10,918 nt of DNA from an uncultured Bacillota bacterium (GTDB lineage: Bacteria > Bacillota_I > Bacilli_A > RF39 > UBA660), in contig CANDCB010000011.1 in NCBI GenBank assembly GCA_947383065.1, positions 1 to 10,918 on the forward strand. Direction: 5' to 3'. The first letter of the stretch is position 1. The number at the start of each line of letters is the position of its first letter. Of this stretch, positions 1 through 7,774 are shown piece after piece. The position numbers and the translations under genes are program-made. The notes under the pieces were generated by a model that saw nothing but the letters and a program-made list of their open reading frames with translations, made no database searches and was not told the origin of the DNA.

Positions 1-767
1 TGCTGTAAAGTACTAGTTTTAAAAGGCATAACACCTTTTTTATTTTTTTCTTTACATTCAATATTTTGAATACAATAATCTTCACCTAAAGAATTTATAA
101 CCTTATCGGCTTCTTCTTCGTTCTTTAACTCAATCTTCTTATTTTTATACTTTTCTAAATTAGCTTCCATCTCTGCAAATTTAGCTGTTATCGTCCAATA
201 TTCCTCTGGTATAAAAGCTTCAATTTCTCTTTCACGATCAACTATTAATTTTAAAGCTACACTCTGTACACGACCAGCACTTTTTCCACCAGTTTTCGAT
301 TGCATTAATTTAGATAATCTAAAACCTATAATACGATCCAAAATTCTTCTAGTCTCTTGACTTTTTACTAAATTAATATCAATATCACGAGGATTATTAA
401 AAGCATCAATAATTACATCTTTCGTAATTTCATTAAATGTTACCCTTTCATAATCCTTTTTCAAATCCAAAGCTTCTTTTAAATGCCAAGATATAGCTTC
501 TCCTTCACGATCAGGGTCTGTTGCTAAATAAACTTGGTCAGCATCTTTACTTAATTTCTTTAATTCAGAAATAACTTTCTTCTTACCTTTCATTGGAATA
601 TAAGAAGGAGCAAAATCATTTAACACATCAACCCCTAAACCAAACTTCCCAGTTGTTGCTAAATCTCTTATGTGCCCCATACTAGCCACTACTTTATAAT
701 CTTTCCCTAAATATTTTTCAATAGTCTTACTTTTACTAGGAGATTCCACTATAACTAATTTTTTCAT
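1..767 (-). CDS. topA: DNA topoisomerase I, N-terminal part (cut by window edge)
   Basis: Type IA topoisomerase, which relaxes negative supercoils by cutting one strand and forming a 5'-phosphotyrosine link. Only the first 255 residues are inside the window. The TOPRIM domain opens with VIVESPSKSKTIEKYL (residues 5-20, catalytic Glu8) and carries the metal-binding DPDRE at 84-88 within ATDPDREGEAISWHL. The helical domain shows ETRRILDRIIGFRLS and SAGRVQSVAL, and the fragment ends just after PFKTSTLQ, the segment that precedes the active-site tyrosine region. That tyrosine and the zinc-ribbon tail lie outside. The ATG at 767 has an AAAGGA Shine-Dalgarno about 6 bases upstream. It is the last visible gene of the lepB-to-topA operon, 51 bases after the LtaS-type gene. 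Many Bacillota have dprA directly upstream of topA; here it is absent. Confidence 0.97.
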   Translation of the reverse strand, partial: MKKLVIVESPSKSKTIEKYLGKDYKVVASMGHIRDLATTGKFGLGVDVLNDFAPSYIPMKGKKKVISELKKLSKDADQVYLATDPDREGEAISWHLKEALDLKKDYERVTFNEITKDVIIDAFNNPRDIDINLVKSQETRRILDRIIGFRLSKLMQSKTGGKSAGRVQSVALKLIVDREREIEAFIPEEYWTITAKFAEMEANLEKYKNKKIELKNEEEADKVINSLGEDYCIQNIECKEKNKKGVMPFKTSTLQ

Positions 768-800
768 ATTTTTTCCTTTCTAAAGAAATATAAAGTTAAA

Positions 801-820
801 AGATTAAAACTTAATAATCT
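801..820 (-). terminator. Weak hairpin after the LtaS-type gene
   Basis: AGATTA/TAATCT forms a 6-bp stem with an 8-base loop that overlaps the TAG stop of the LtaS-type gene. On the minus strand it is followed by TTTTAAC, a poor U-tract. It may attenuate transcription before topA rather than end it. The stem is all A/T except for one G-C pair, so it could be chance in this AT-rich sequence. Confidence 0.22.
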
Positions 821-2918
821 AACTATTTTCTTCACTTGCTTGAATCTTTATTTTATGTTCTTCTATTTGTGTTTCTAAATAATTAAAATAATTTGTTTTA
901 ATAGCTAAATTAGACATACTTATTCTATTTTTTATCTCATTATTAATTTTTTTCAGTTCATCTTTATCATATGTTGTATTAGGTTCATTATAAGTTATTT
1001 TACCATTAGAGGCATTATAAAAACCTAATTTATCCTGCCAAGATCCATCAGCAAATATAATTCTATTTTCATAAGATGGAGATAAAATATCTTGTCCTGC
1101 ATACAATCTTGGATCATATTCTAAATCAAATAAATTAGCTAGTGTAGGTGTAATATTCATATAAGTTGTATATTCATTATATTTTTCACCTTGAGTATTA
1201 GCATTATAGATTATAAATGGCGTTCTATCAACTTCATTATTAACATTTACATTATAATCAAAATAACTATTTAAACTACTATTAGTTAATCCATAAGGAT
1301 AATGATCAGCATACATAACAATAACTGTATCATCTAACTTTCCTTGTTCCTCTAAACCTTTAATAAGAGTTCCTATTGCTAAATCAAATTCTTTTAATTT
1401 TGATAAATATCTCTTAGTTGAAATATTATAATTAGTATCTTCAAATAAATCAAGATGTTTATCACCTAACTCGCTACTTTGCGTATAAGGCTGATGAGCT
1501 GAAACTGTAGTAATCCAAGTCATAAATTTTTCTTGATCTTTTGTTATATCTAAAACTTTTTCCATTAACTCAACATCACTTGGCCATTCTTTATAAACAT
1601 TACTATAAGGAATACCTAATTCCTGCACCCCATAATAATGTCCACTTCCCATATTAGGATGATATACATTTCTTGCATAATAATGTTCTGTATAATTATG
1701 AAAACTTGTAGTTTCATACCCTGCATTATTAAATAAATTAAATATGGCGTATGGATAAGTATTTTTTTGATAAGAATTAGCTGTACAAGAATTATTAATC
1801 GTAAATAAACTAGTCATCCCACTCATTTCATTATTTCCAGTTGAACAAGAATTACGAGGACTATAAGCATTATCCCAAGACCATCCTTCACTATATAATT
1901 TATAAACATTAGGAAAATATTCTTCATTTATTAACATATTATTTGTCGATTCCATCATTATAACTATTAAATTTTTATTCTTAAAAAAACCAGTTAATTC
2001 ATTTTTATCAGTAATTTTTTGACTAATATAATAATTATTTAATTTTTTATAATTAGCATTTTTTTCTTCTTTAGTTATAGTTTCCCATAAAGAATCATCT
2101 ATATATCTTGTATAATCACTTATTATTTGTTCAACTTTTTCATAATCTTCATCAAAATCTGTTGTTTCACTATTATTTGTTGGTAACATAACAGATTTAA
2201 CATCTACAAAAGCATACATAGAAAAACCAAATTGACCCATTGCAATATTAGGCATATCAGGATTATTAAATAATTCCTTATTTGTTTTTAATTGTAAATC
2301 ATTTTGCATAAACGAAGTTACCAAAGTAAAATAATAAATAACTGCCATTATTAAAACAATAACAAAACCATTTATTTTCGCATTAACTACTCTATTTTTA
2401 CGCATCTTGGCAAACTTTTTATCATTAATTTGCTTTCTTTCATCACTATCAAACTTATCAGCAAAATCAATAGTATCATTTCGTTCTAAAACTTTAATTC
2501 GATAATCAATAAATATATAAAATAGCAATAAAACGATTAAAGGTATTCCAATTAACCAATAATTCCACTCAAAAGAATCCAAATAATCCATTACATAATC
2601 TTTAACTGCACCTGCTTGAGTTGATGTTCCAAAAGACATAAAAACACCCAAATAATTTAAAAAACCAACTTGAACAATTGCATATATTGTAAAAAATAAA
2701 GCACTTAAAAAACTCAAAATATTGCTTGCCAATCGACCAAAAAAAGAAAATAATGTACTTAAAAATAAACTAAGAATATTAATTCCTATAAAGATTCTCA
2801 AAATAGCCCAATCAAAAACAGTATAACCAATAAGTAATCTAAATATTATTTCTTGAGTAAATAAAGTAACTGTTAATAAAAAATAATTTTTAAAAACATT
2901 ATTATAAAAAATTCTCAT
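819..2918 (-). CDS. LTA synthase family protein (membrane sulfatase-fold phosphoglycerol transferase)
   Basis: 699-residue membrane enzyme of the LtaS family, which transfers glycerol phosphate from phosphatidylglycerol to build the lipoteichoic acid backbone outside the cell. Five hydrophobic segments (about 11-31, 34-55, 63-90, 119-138, 182-204) match LtaS topology and precede an extracellular alkaline-phosphatase/sulfatase-like domain. Candidate active-site residues are Glu323 (MMESTNN), nucleophile Thr360 (SCSTGNNEM), His475 (VSAHQPYT) and Asp538-His539 (YADHYPYG), matching Glu255, Thr300 and Asp475-His476 of S. aureus LtaS. A lysine- and aspartate-rich stretch of about 43 residues (139-181) forms the predicted cytoplasmic loop between segments 4 and 5. 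The ATG overlaps the TGA stop of rnhB by 4 bases (ATGA), which suggests translational coupling. The substrate is inferred from the family; a paralogue acting on another polymer is possible. Confidence 0.9.
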   Translation of the reverse strand: MRIFYNNVFKNYFLLTVTLFTQEIIFRLLIGYTVFDWAILRIFIGINILSLFLSTLFSFFGRLASNILSFLSALFFTIYAIVQVGFLNYLGVFMSFGTSTQAGAVKDYVMDYLDSFEWNYWLIGIPLIVLLLFYIFIDYRIKVLERNDTIDFADKFDSDERKQINDKKFAKMRKNRVVNAKINGFVIVLIMAVIYYFTLVTSFMQNDLQLKTNKELFNNPDMPNIAMGQFGFSMYAFVDVKSVMLPTNNSETTDFDEDYEKVEQIISDYTRYIDDSLWETITKEEKNANYKKLNNYYISQKITDKNELTGFFKNKNLIVIMMESTNNMLINEEYFPNVYKLYSEGWSWDNAYSPRNSCSTGNNEMSGMTSLFTINNSCTANSYQKNTYPYAIFNLFNNAGYETTSFHNYTEHYYARNVYHPNMGSGHYYGVQELGIPYSNVYKEWPSDVELMEKVLDITKDQEKFMTWITTVSAHQPYTQSSELGDKHLDLFEDTNYNISTKRYLSKLKEFDLAIGTLIKGLEEQGKLDDTVIVMYADHYPYGLTNSSLNSYFDYNVNVNNEVDRTPFIIYNANTQGEKYNEYTTYMNITPTLANLFDLEYDPRLYAGQDILSPSYENRIIFADGSWQDKLGFYNASNGKITYNEPNTTYDKDELKKINNEIKNRISMSNLAIKTNYFNYLETQIEEHKIKIQASEENS

Positions 2919-3574
2919 TTAATCACTACTTTCTCTTTATCTAACAAATCACTTACAGGCTTATATGAAAACCTATAATTATCTAAAACACCATATTTCT
3001 TCATATTTTCCAAATGTGCCTTAGTAGGATAACCTTTATGTTTAGCAAAACCATATAAAGGATGTTTTTTATCTAACTCATACATCATTCTATCCCTTGT
3101 CACTTTCGCAATAACACTTCCAGCAGCAATACTTAAAGAAAGAGCGTCCCCATGTATTATATCTTTATAAGGAATATTAATATTATCAAGTTTCATAGCA
3201 TCACTTAAAATATATTCTGGCTTTACTTTTAAATCATCAATAGCTAATTTCATAGCTAATCGACTAGCTTCTAAAATATTTATTTTATCAATTATTTCAG
3301 CTTCTACTACGCCAATTCCTATACTTATAGCATCTTTTTTAATTATATCATAAAATTGTTCTCTTTTTCTTTCTGATAACTTTTTACTATCAGTTAAACC
3401 AGGCAAACTATAATTAACTGGTAATATAACACAAGCAGCCACAACAGGTCCAACTAAAGGACCTCTCCCTACCTCATCAACACCACCAATTAAAGTAATA
3501 CCTTTTTCGTATAATTCTTTTTCATAAGTCAACAAATCACAATTTTCTTCTATTTTCTTCCTGCATTCCTTCAT
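2915..3574 (-). CDS. rnhB: Ribonuclease HII
   Basis: Endonuclease that cuts RNA in RNA-DNA hybrids and nicks at single ribonucleotides in DNA. Length 219 residues, normal for the family. GVDEVGRGPLVGPVVAA (31-47) holds Asp33 and Glu34; Asp125 (LSDAMKL) and Asp143 (HGDALS) complete the acidic tetrad with the same spacing as E. coli RNase HII (Asp16, Glu17, Asp108, Asp126). DSKKLS (62-67) and SIAAGSVIAKVTRDR are further family signatures. The ATG at 3574 is the only Met before the catalytic motif. It lies inside the preceding gene (38-base overlap), with AAGGAG at 3588-3593 and a rather long 13-base spacer. It ends in TGA, overlapping the next start by 4 bases. All key residues are intact. Confidence 0.97.
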   Translation of the reverse strand: MKECRKKIEENCDLLTYEKELYEKGITLIGGVDEVGRGPLVGPVVAACVILPVNYSLPGLTDSKKLSERKREQFYDIIKKDAISIGIGVVEAEIIDKINILEASRLAMKLAIDDLKVKPEYILSDAMKLDNINIPYKDIIHGDALSLSIAAGSVIAKVTRDRMMYELDKKHPLYGFAKHKGYPTKAHLENMKKYGVLDNYRFSYKPVSDLLDKEKVVIK

Positions 3575-4187
3575 ACTTCATTACTAACTCCTTATTAACA
3601 CTCATCCCTTTTAATAAAGAAACATCAAGCTCATCCATACTCACACTTTTTAACCATTCATATACTTCCAGAACGCTTTCAAACATCTGATAAGGTTTTT
3701 CATAAACCCCTTTAACAAATATTGAAGCAAACTCTTTATCTGAAGCATGAACTAAAGAGTTCCATTTAACTATACAATATCCTGAGTCTTGAATCAATCT
3801 ATAACGTGCATAAATTTTTGGTAATCCTACCATAAAATCTTTTGTTTTATTTAAAAGTTTATCTCTACGTAAAGTATTTTCTTTATTTTCAACAACTCCT
3901 AAAAATAAATATTTAACATATAAGTCATGCCCTGTATTTAATAAAGAAGGCAGATTCATTAATATTTTAACCATTTCAGCATTAGAGTAACCAATACAGT
4001 TTAAAAACTTTATTAATACATCTAATTGCTTTGCAACAAAACCAACTGTTCTTCCATTTATTTCGTCTTTTCTTCCATGATCTAAATACTTTGTCATAAT
4101 AGCTATAAAACTAGTCTGTGTATCCATATCAAGGCTACCTAAAGATAATTTACGATAAAATAAACTCAAAAATTCACCATTCATCAT
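3537..4187 (-). CDS. Predicted mTERF-like helical-repeat protein
   Basis: 216-residue soluble protein without a signal peptide or membrane segment. I do not recognise it as a named bacterial gene. Residues about 56-96 read as an mTERF-type repeat: a helix ending FLNCIGYSNAEMVKIL, then LPSLLNTG with a conserved-type proline (Pro80), then a helix YVKYLFLGVV. A second, weaker unit runs from about 105 to 132, with GLPKIYARYRL around Pro123. In established mTERF proteins such repeats (helix-G-Y/F-S-helix-P-x-L-L) form nucleic-acid-binding superhelices. The C-terminus is rich in charge. The start shares one base with the stop of rbgA (TAATG), and the 3' end overlaps rnhB by 38 bases. Its place between a ribosome-assembly GTPase and RNase HII would suit a nucleic-acid or ribosome role, but that is inference. 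That the gene is real is well supported; the family call is moderate. Confidence 0.72.
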   Translation of the reverse strand: MMNGEFLSLFYRKLSLGSLDMDTQTSFIAIMTKYLDHGRKDEINGRTVGFVAKQLDVLIKFLNCIGYSNAEMVKILMNLPSLLNTGHDLYVKYLFLGVVENKENTLRRDKLLNKTKDFMVGLPKIYARYRLIQDSGYCIVKWNSLVHASDKEFASIFVKGVYEKPYQMFESVLEVYEWLKSVSMDELDVSLLKGMSVNKELVMKYEGMQEENRRKL

Positions 4188-5068
4188 TAGTCATCAATCC
4201 TATCAAAAGTTATATTTTTTATTCTTTCATTTTTTATATCTTCTAAAATAATTTTACTAACACGCTCATAATCAACTTCACCACCACTAACAATGGCTCC
4301 CATCCTACGACCAATTACCTCATAAACTTCATCTAACTTATCATTATCAACAAAATCTAAATTATACCTTTCTTTTAAACTATTATGATAATATTTATCT
4401 AGTTTATTTAAAATATGTATAGCTACCTTATCAATTGGTAAAACATCAATTGGTATCGCTGCTAAACTTGCTAAATTTAAAGCTCCTTCATTATCATCTA
4501 ATCTAGGCCATAAAATCCCTGGACTATCTAAAAGCAAAATATTGCTTGTTGTTTTTAACCATGATAAATTCCTAGTAACTCCAGGACTATTTCCTGTTTT
4601 AGCAACTTTCTTTCCAACCATTCTATTTATTAAAGTACTTTTACCAACATTAGGTATTCCAATAACTAAGGCTCTTATTTCCTTTTTATTTAAACCTTTC
4701 TGTTCTCTTTTATTTTGAATAAAATCCGTCAATTTATGAGTTAAATTAATAATTTCCATTATTGAATTATTTTGACTCAAATCTACTAAAATAACAGAAT
4801 ACCCTAAATTCTCATAATAGGTTACCCATTTTTTAGTAACATTTAAATCACAAAGATCTTTTTTAGTCATAATCAAAATTCTTGGTTTATCTTTTAATAT
4901 TTCATCTATATCTTTTATCTTAGAAGATTTAGGCATCCTAGCATCAATAACCTCATATACAATATCAATTAAATCATATTTTTCTTTAATCAATCTCTTA
5001 GTCTTAGCCATATGCCCAGGATAAAAGTTTATTACACTTTTATTCATTCTATCATTATTTTCTTTCAT
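4187..5068 (-). CDS. rbgA: Ribosome biogenesis GTPase RbgA (YlqF)
   Basis: Circularly permuted GTPase needed for late assembly of the 50S subunit. With the start chosen here it has 293 residues. The motifs come in permuted order: G4 TKKD (68-71), then G1 GIPNVGKS (137-144), G2 SPGVTRN (161-167) and G3 DSPG (181-184), followed by the C-terminal RNA-binding region. The N-terminal INFYPGHMAKTKR is typical of YlqF. I prefer the ATG at 5068: AGAAGGTG sits 6 bases upstream of it, whereas the in-frame GTG at 5077 lies inside that ribosome-binding site. It follows lepB after 54 bases and its TAA shares a base with the next ATG. The lepB-rbgA-rnhB order is common in Bacillota. Confidence 0.96.
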   Translation of the reverse strand: MKENNDRMNKSVINFYPGHMAKTKRLIKEKYDLIDIVYEVIDARMPKSSKIKDIDEILKDKPRILIMTKKDLCDLNVTKKWVTYYENLGYSVILVDLSQNNSIMEIINLTHKLTDFIQNKREQKGLNKKEIRALVIGIPNVGKSTLINRMVGKKVAKTGNSPGVTRNLSWLKTTSNILLLDSPGILWPRLDDNEGALNLASLAAIPIDVLPIDKVAIHILNKLDKYYHNSLKERYNLDFVDNDKLDEVYEVIGRRMGAIVSGGEVDYERVSKIILEDIKNERIKNITFDRIDD

Positions 5069-5122
5069 TTCTAACACCTTCTTTTTTAAAAGACAATCCT
5101 TTTTTATGTACCCAAAAGATTT

Positions 5123-5674
5123 TTAATCAATATTACCAATTTTATTAAAAGGGAATAAAATTAATTTTGTCGTTCCTTTTATTTGTTCTTTCTTAAAAGC
5201 TCCTAACCTTCTACTATCAACAGAATCTTCTCGATTATCCCCCATAACAAAATACTCATCTTTTTCTAAAACAATTCTTTCAAAATCACTCGTAAAACCT
5301 TGACTATATTCTTCATCTTGTCGACGATCATTTACATAAACAATACCATTTTCACAAGAAATAGATTCTCCAGGTAAAGCAATAACTCTTTTGATAATAT
5401 CTTCCTTACCAATATCAACTACAACTACATCAAATCTTTCATAGTCTTTATTTATCTTATTTAAAATCATTATTTCTCCACCCTTTAAAGTAGGTTGCAT
5501 ACTAGGACCATTTACCATAACTGGTGTTATCAAAAAAGTTCTTATCAAAATTACAACAATTAATATAATAATATAAGGTACTAACTCTTTTATAAAATTT
5601 AATATTTTATTTTTTTCATCTTCTTTTTTTACTTCATTTATTTCCTCAGTACAATAAAAATTACTCATATTCAT
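5123..5674 (-). CDS. lepB: Signal peptidase I
   Basis: Membrane-bound Ser/Lys endopeptidase that removes signal peptides from exported proteins. With the start chosen here it has 183 residues, typical of the short Gram-positive type. A cytoplasmic, charged N-terminus is followed by one membrane helix (about 30-49). The nucleophile is Ser58 in NGPSMQPTL and the general base is Lys95 in IIKRVIALPGE. The C-terminal signature MGDNREDSVDSR lies at 144-155. Three clustered starts are possible: TTG 5677, ATG 5674 and ATG 5668. GTGGTGA lies just upstream and best fits 5674. It appears to be the first gene of the operon that runs to topA. The gap to the upstream terminator (about 5675-5772) presumably holds the promoter, but I see no hexamer pair good enough to mark. 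Confidence 0.96.
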   Translation of the reverse strand: MNMSNFYCTEEINEVKKEDEKNKILNFIKELVPYIIILIVVILIRTFLITPVMVNGPSMQPTLKGGEIMILNKINKDYERFDVVVVDIGKEDIIKRVIALPGESISCENGIVYVNDRRQDEEYSQGFTSDFERIVLEKDEYFVMGDNREDSVDSRRLGAFKKEQIKGTTKLILFPFNKIGNID

Positions 5675-5772
5675 CAATCACCACATTCATTTTACCATTT
5701 TTTATAGCTTGATTAAAGTGAAATAATTGTGAAAGCAATATTAAACCTTATATTTAAATATCAATATATATT

Positions 5773-5802
5773 AAAAAAAGAAAACACTCTTATTTAGAGC
5801 AT
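5773..5802 (-). terminator. Intrinsic terminator of the antiporter gene
   Basis: On the minus strand ATGCTCT/AGAGTGT forms a 7-bp stem (two G-U pairs) with loop AAATA, followed by TTTTCTTTTTTT. The TAA stop of the antiporter gene (5794-5796) lies in the loop. It separates the antiporter from the lepB operon. Confidence 0.75.
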
Positions 5803-6762
5803 TCCTAAAATATAAATAATATAAACTAAAATTAAAACAATTCCTTTTTTATAATCTAATTCACTTTTTTTATTTAAAACAGCAATCAATTGTAATAAAA
5901 CCGTAATAACTATCAAAATCAAAATGCTTATATTAAATTCAGCAATAAAATTTAATGGATTTATTAAAGCTCCAAGACCTATAAGTAAACACAAATTTAA
6001 AATATTAGATCCAGTTATATTTCCTAAAAGTAAATCAGTTTCATTTCTTGTTGCTGACATCACTCCAGTAATTATTTCTGGTAATGCCGTTCCAATAGCA
6101 ACAATACTCATACCTACAAATTTAAAAGATAATCCTAATCTCAAAGCTATTTTTATTGAATAATCAACAACAAAATCCGCCCCAAATTTTAAACCACTAA
6201 TTCCCAAAACTAAATAAAGTATAATTATTAATATTGAATAACACCCTTTTTTGTTAACATCATCCATAATTTCTTTAGAAATCTTTTTATTAACAATAGT
6301 CTTTTCTTCATAAATCGTATAAATTATATACAATAAAGTACAAATTAATAAAATAACTCCCTGACCTCTAGTTATTATACTTATATTATCTACTTTATTA
6401 GTATTTCCAAATAATAATATTAAGCACATTGTAAAAAGACCTATTGGTAAATGTCGATTCACAATTCTTTTATCAAATTTTATAGGTCTAACCAAACTTG
6501 TAATTCCAATAACTAATAAAAAATTACAAATCGAACTACCTATAGCATTTCCTATTATTAAGTCAGAATACCCTTCTAAAGAAGATGTAATTGTAATAAA
6601 TATTTCTGGTAAAGAAGTCCCTAATGCAACAATCGTTAAACCTATTAACATTTCAGATAATCCAAATTTCTTAGCTATACTCGTAGCGGCTTTTAATAAT
6701 AAATCAGCACCTTTTATTAAAATAGCAAAACCAAATATAACTAATAAGATTTCATTAATCAA
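5794..6762 (-). CDS. Calcium/sodium antiporter (CaCA family, YrbG-like)
   Basis: 322-residue integral membrane protein of the Ca2+/cation antiporter superfamily, which exchanges Ca2+ for Na+ (or H+) across the cytoplasmic membrane. The two inverted alpha-repeats are clear. Repeat 1 has IVALGTSLPE (44-53) and GNAIGSSICN (71-80); repeat 2 has IVAIGTALPE (220-229) and GNITGSNILN (247-256). The ion-coordinating glutamates are Glu53 and Glu229. About ten hydrophobic segments are visible, with a charged cytoplasmic-type loop at about 150-173. The start appears to be TTG at 6762, with AGAGAG some 9-10 bases upstream; no ATG lies near the first helix. It stands between two terminators and so is probably transcribed alone. 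The exact ion pair cannot be read from the sequence. Confidence 0.93.
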   Translation of the reverse strand: MINEILLVIFGFAILIKGADLLLKAATSIAKKFGLSEMLIGLTIVALGTSLPEIFITITSSLEGYSDLIIGNAIGSSICNFLLVIGITSLVRPIKFDKRIVNRHLPIGLFTMCLILLFGNTNKVDNISIITRGQGVILLICTLLYIIYTIYEEKTIVNKKISKEIMDDVNKKGCYSILIIILYLVLGISGLKFGADFVVDYSIKIALRLGLSFKFVGMSIVAIGTALPEIITGVMSATRNETDLLLGNITGSNILNLCLLIGLGALINPLNFIAEFNISILILIVITVLLQLIAVLNKKSELDYKKGIVLILVYIIYILGML

Positions 6763-6810
6763 AATATCACAACTCTCTTATTTATAGTATTAACTATTTT
6801 TATTAAATAA

Positions 6811-6848
6811 ATATTAAAACAAAACTTAAAATATTATATTTTAAGTTT
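6811..6848 (-). terminator. AT-rich terminator of the three-gene operon
   Basis: On the minus strand AAACTTAAAAT/ATTTTAAGTTT forms an 11-bp stem with loop ATAAT, followed by TTTGTTTTAAT. The TAA stop of the MmcQ/YjbR gene (6834-6836) is in the loop. The stem has only one G-C pair, so efficiency may be modest. Confidence 0.6.
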
Positions 6849-7505
6849 AGATAATTCATAGCTTTCTTTTATTAATCCCATTATTTCTTCATCACTTAAA
6901 CTCTCATCCAAAATAATGCTAATCCAATTCTTCTTATTCATATGATAAGCTTCAAAAAAACCATTTTTTCCTAATAATGAAATAATATTATTAAAATTTA
7001 ATTTAACATTTAAAATTTCAACAGATTCCTCATTGAAATCTCCTAATTTACGTTTATCAATATTCATAATAATTGCATACCATTTTAAAGTATTCTCGTT
7101 TCTAAAAACTCCAAAACCAGGAAATTTTTTCCACAAAAATTCAGGTTCATCTTTATATAATTTATTAATTAAATTTGTAATTCGGTTTGCCTGATTCGTA
7201 ATAAACAAATCTTTTTCAAAACAATTCTTCCTTATATCTTTTAAAATTTTAATATATTCATCTTTTACTTTAAAAGCCAATCCTGAAGCTTGTAAAATAC
7301 GAAAATTAGTATATTCAAAATCTGCAATTAAATCAAAAATTTTTCCTTTAACTACTCCTTCTTTACTAACTACTATATCCACTTTAAAATTTTCTATTAA
7401 ATACGCTGAATAAAAATAATTATCCCCTTTTTCCTTAAAACCATATTGAGTAAGCTTAAAATCATTTAATCTGGTATTAAAAAAAATTTCTTCCTCTATA
7501 CTCAT
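6834..7505 (-). CDS. MmcQ/YjbR family protein, long form
   Basis: 223-residue soluble protein. The C-terminal half (about 105-220) is a recognisable MmcQ/YjbR domain: EPEFLWKKFPGFGVFRN (120-136), KWYAIIMNI (141-149) and FFEAYHMNKKNWISIILD (183-200). The fold of this family resembles CyaY and is described as double-wing DNA-binding-like, but its biochemical role is not established. The first 100 residues form an extra N-terminal domain present in only some members. The ATG at 7505 has a strong GGAGG (7514-7518) with an 8-base spacer. It is the last gene of the three-gene operon, 39 bases after the 72-residue membrane protein gene, and its stop codon is inside the terminator loop. Family call is firm; function is unknown. 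Confidence 0.9.
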   Translation of the reverse strand: MSIEEEIFFNTRLNDFKLTQYGFKEKGDNYFYSAYLIENFKVDIVVSKEGVVKGKIFDLIADFEYTNFRILQASGLAFKVKDEYIKILKDIRKNCFEKDLFITNQANRITNLINKLYKDEPEFLWKKFPGFGVFRNENTLKWYAIIMNIDKRKLGDFNEESVEILNVKLNFNNIISLLGKNGFFEAYHMNKKNWISIILDESLSDEEIMGLIKESYELSKLKI

Positions 7506-7544
7506 TTATCTAACCTCCAAATAATAACATTTTTTAATTTATAT

Positions 7545-7763
7545 TTAAGGAAGCCAAAATAAGAAATCAATAATACAAACAAAAGAATTTCTTAATTTAT
7601 CACTATTCTTACATAATTTTATAAGTGACCCTAGGAAAAAATAAATACTAAAAATTAATAAAACAGGGCCTAAAAGCTTCGTCTCAGCTAAACTTAATAA
7701 AACTAAAACAAAACAAACTATAGATAAAATCATCAAAAAATAATATAACACATTACTTTTCAT
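7545..7763 (-). CDS. Small two-helix membrane protein, unknown function
   Basis: 72 residues with two hydrophobic helices (about 5-26 and 30-51), a short basic stretch (KLCKNSDKLRN) and a hydrophobic tail ending in FLFWLP. I do not recognise the family. The gene is supported by its ribosome-binding site: AAAGGAGA 5-6 bases before the ATG at 7763, overlapping the stop codon of the previous gene, so the two are probably translationally coupled. Its position inside a co-directional operon, with gaps of 11 and 39 bases, makes chance unlikely. Confidence 0.7.
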   Translation of the reverse strand: MKSNVLYYFLMILSIVCFVLVLLSLAETKLLGPVLLIFSIYFFLGSLIKLCKNSDKLRNSFVCIIDFLFWLP

Positions 7764-7774
7764 AAAAATCTCCT

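Noticed and set aside
5069..5077. GTG at 5077 as the rbgA start
   Set aside because: It would place the start inside the AGAAGGTG ribosome-binding site that is well spaced for ATG 5068, and it adds only three residues without family support.
5675..5772. Riboswitch or clear promoter before lepB
   Set aside because: About 100 bases without a conserved aptamer motif. Hexamers such as TTCACA and TAAAAT occur, but at wrong or poor spacing.
5924..6163. Plus-strand open frame of 79 codons
   Set aside because: It lies wholly inside the antiporter gene on the other strand, whose alpha-repeat motifs are unmistakable. It has no ribosome-binding site and no family features.
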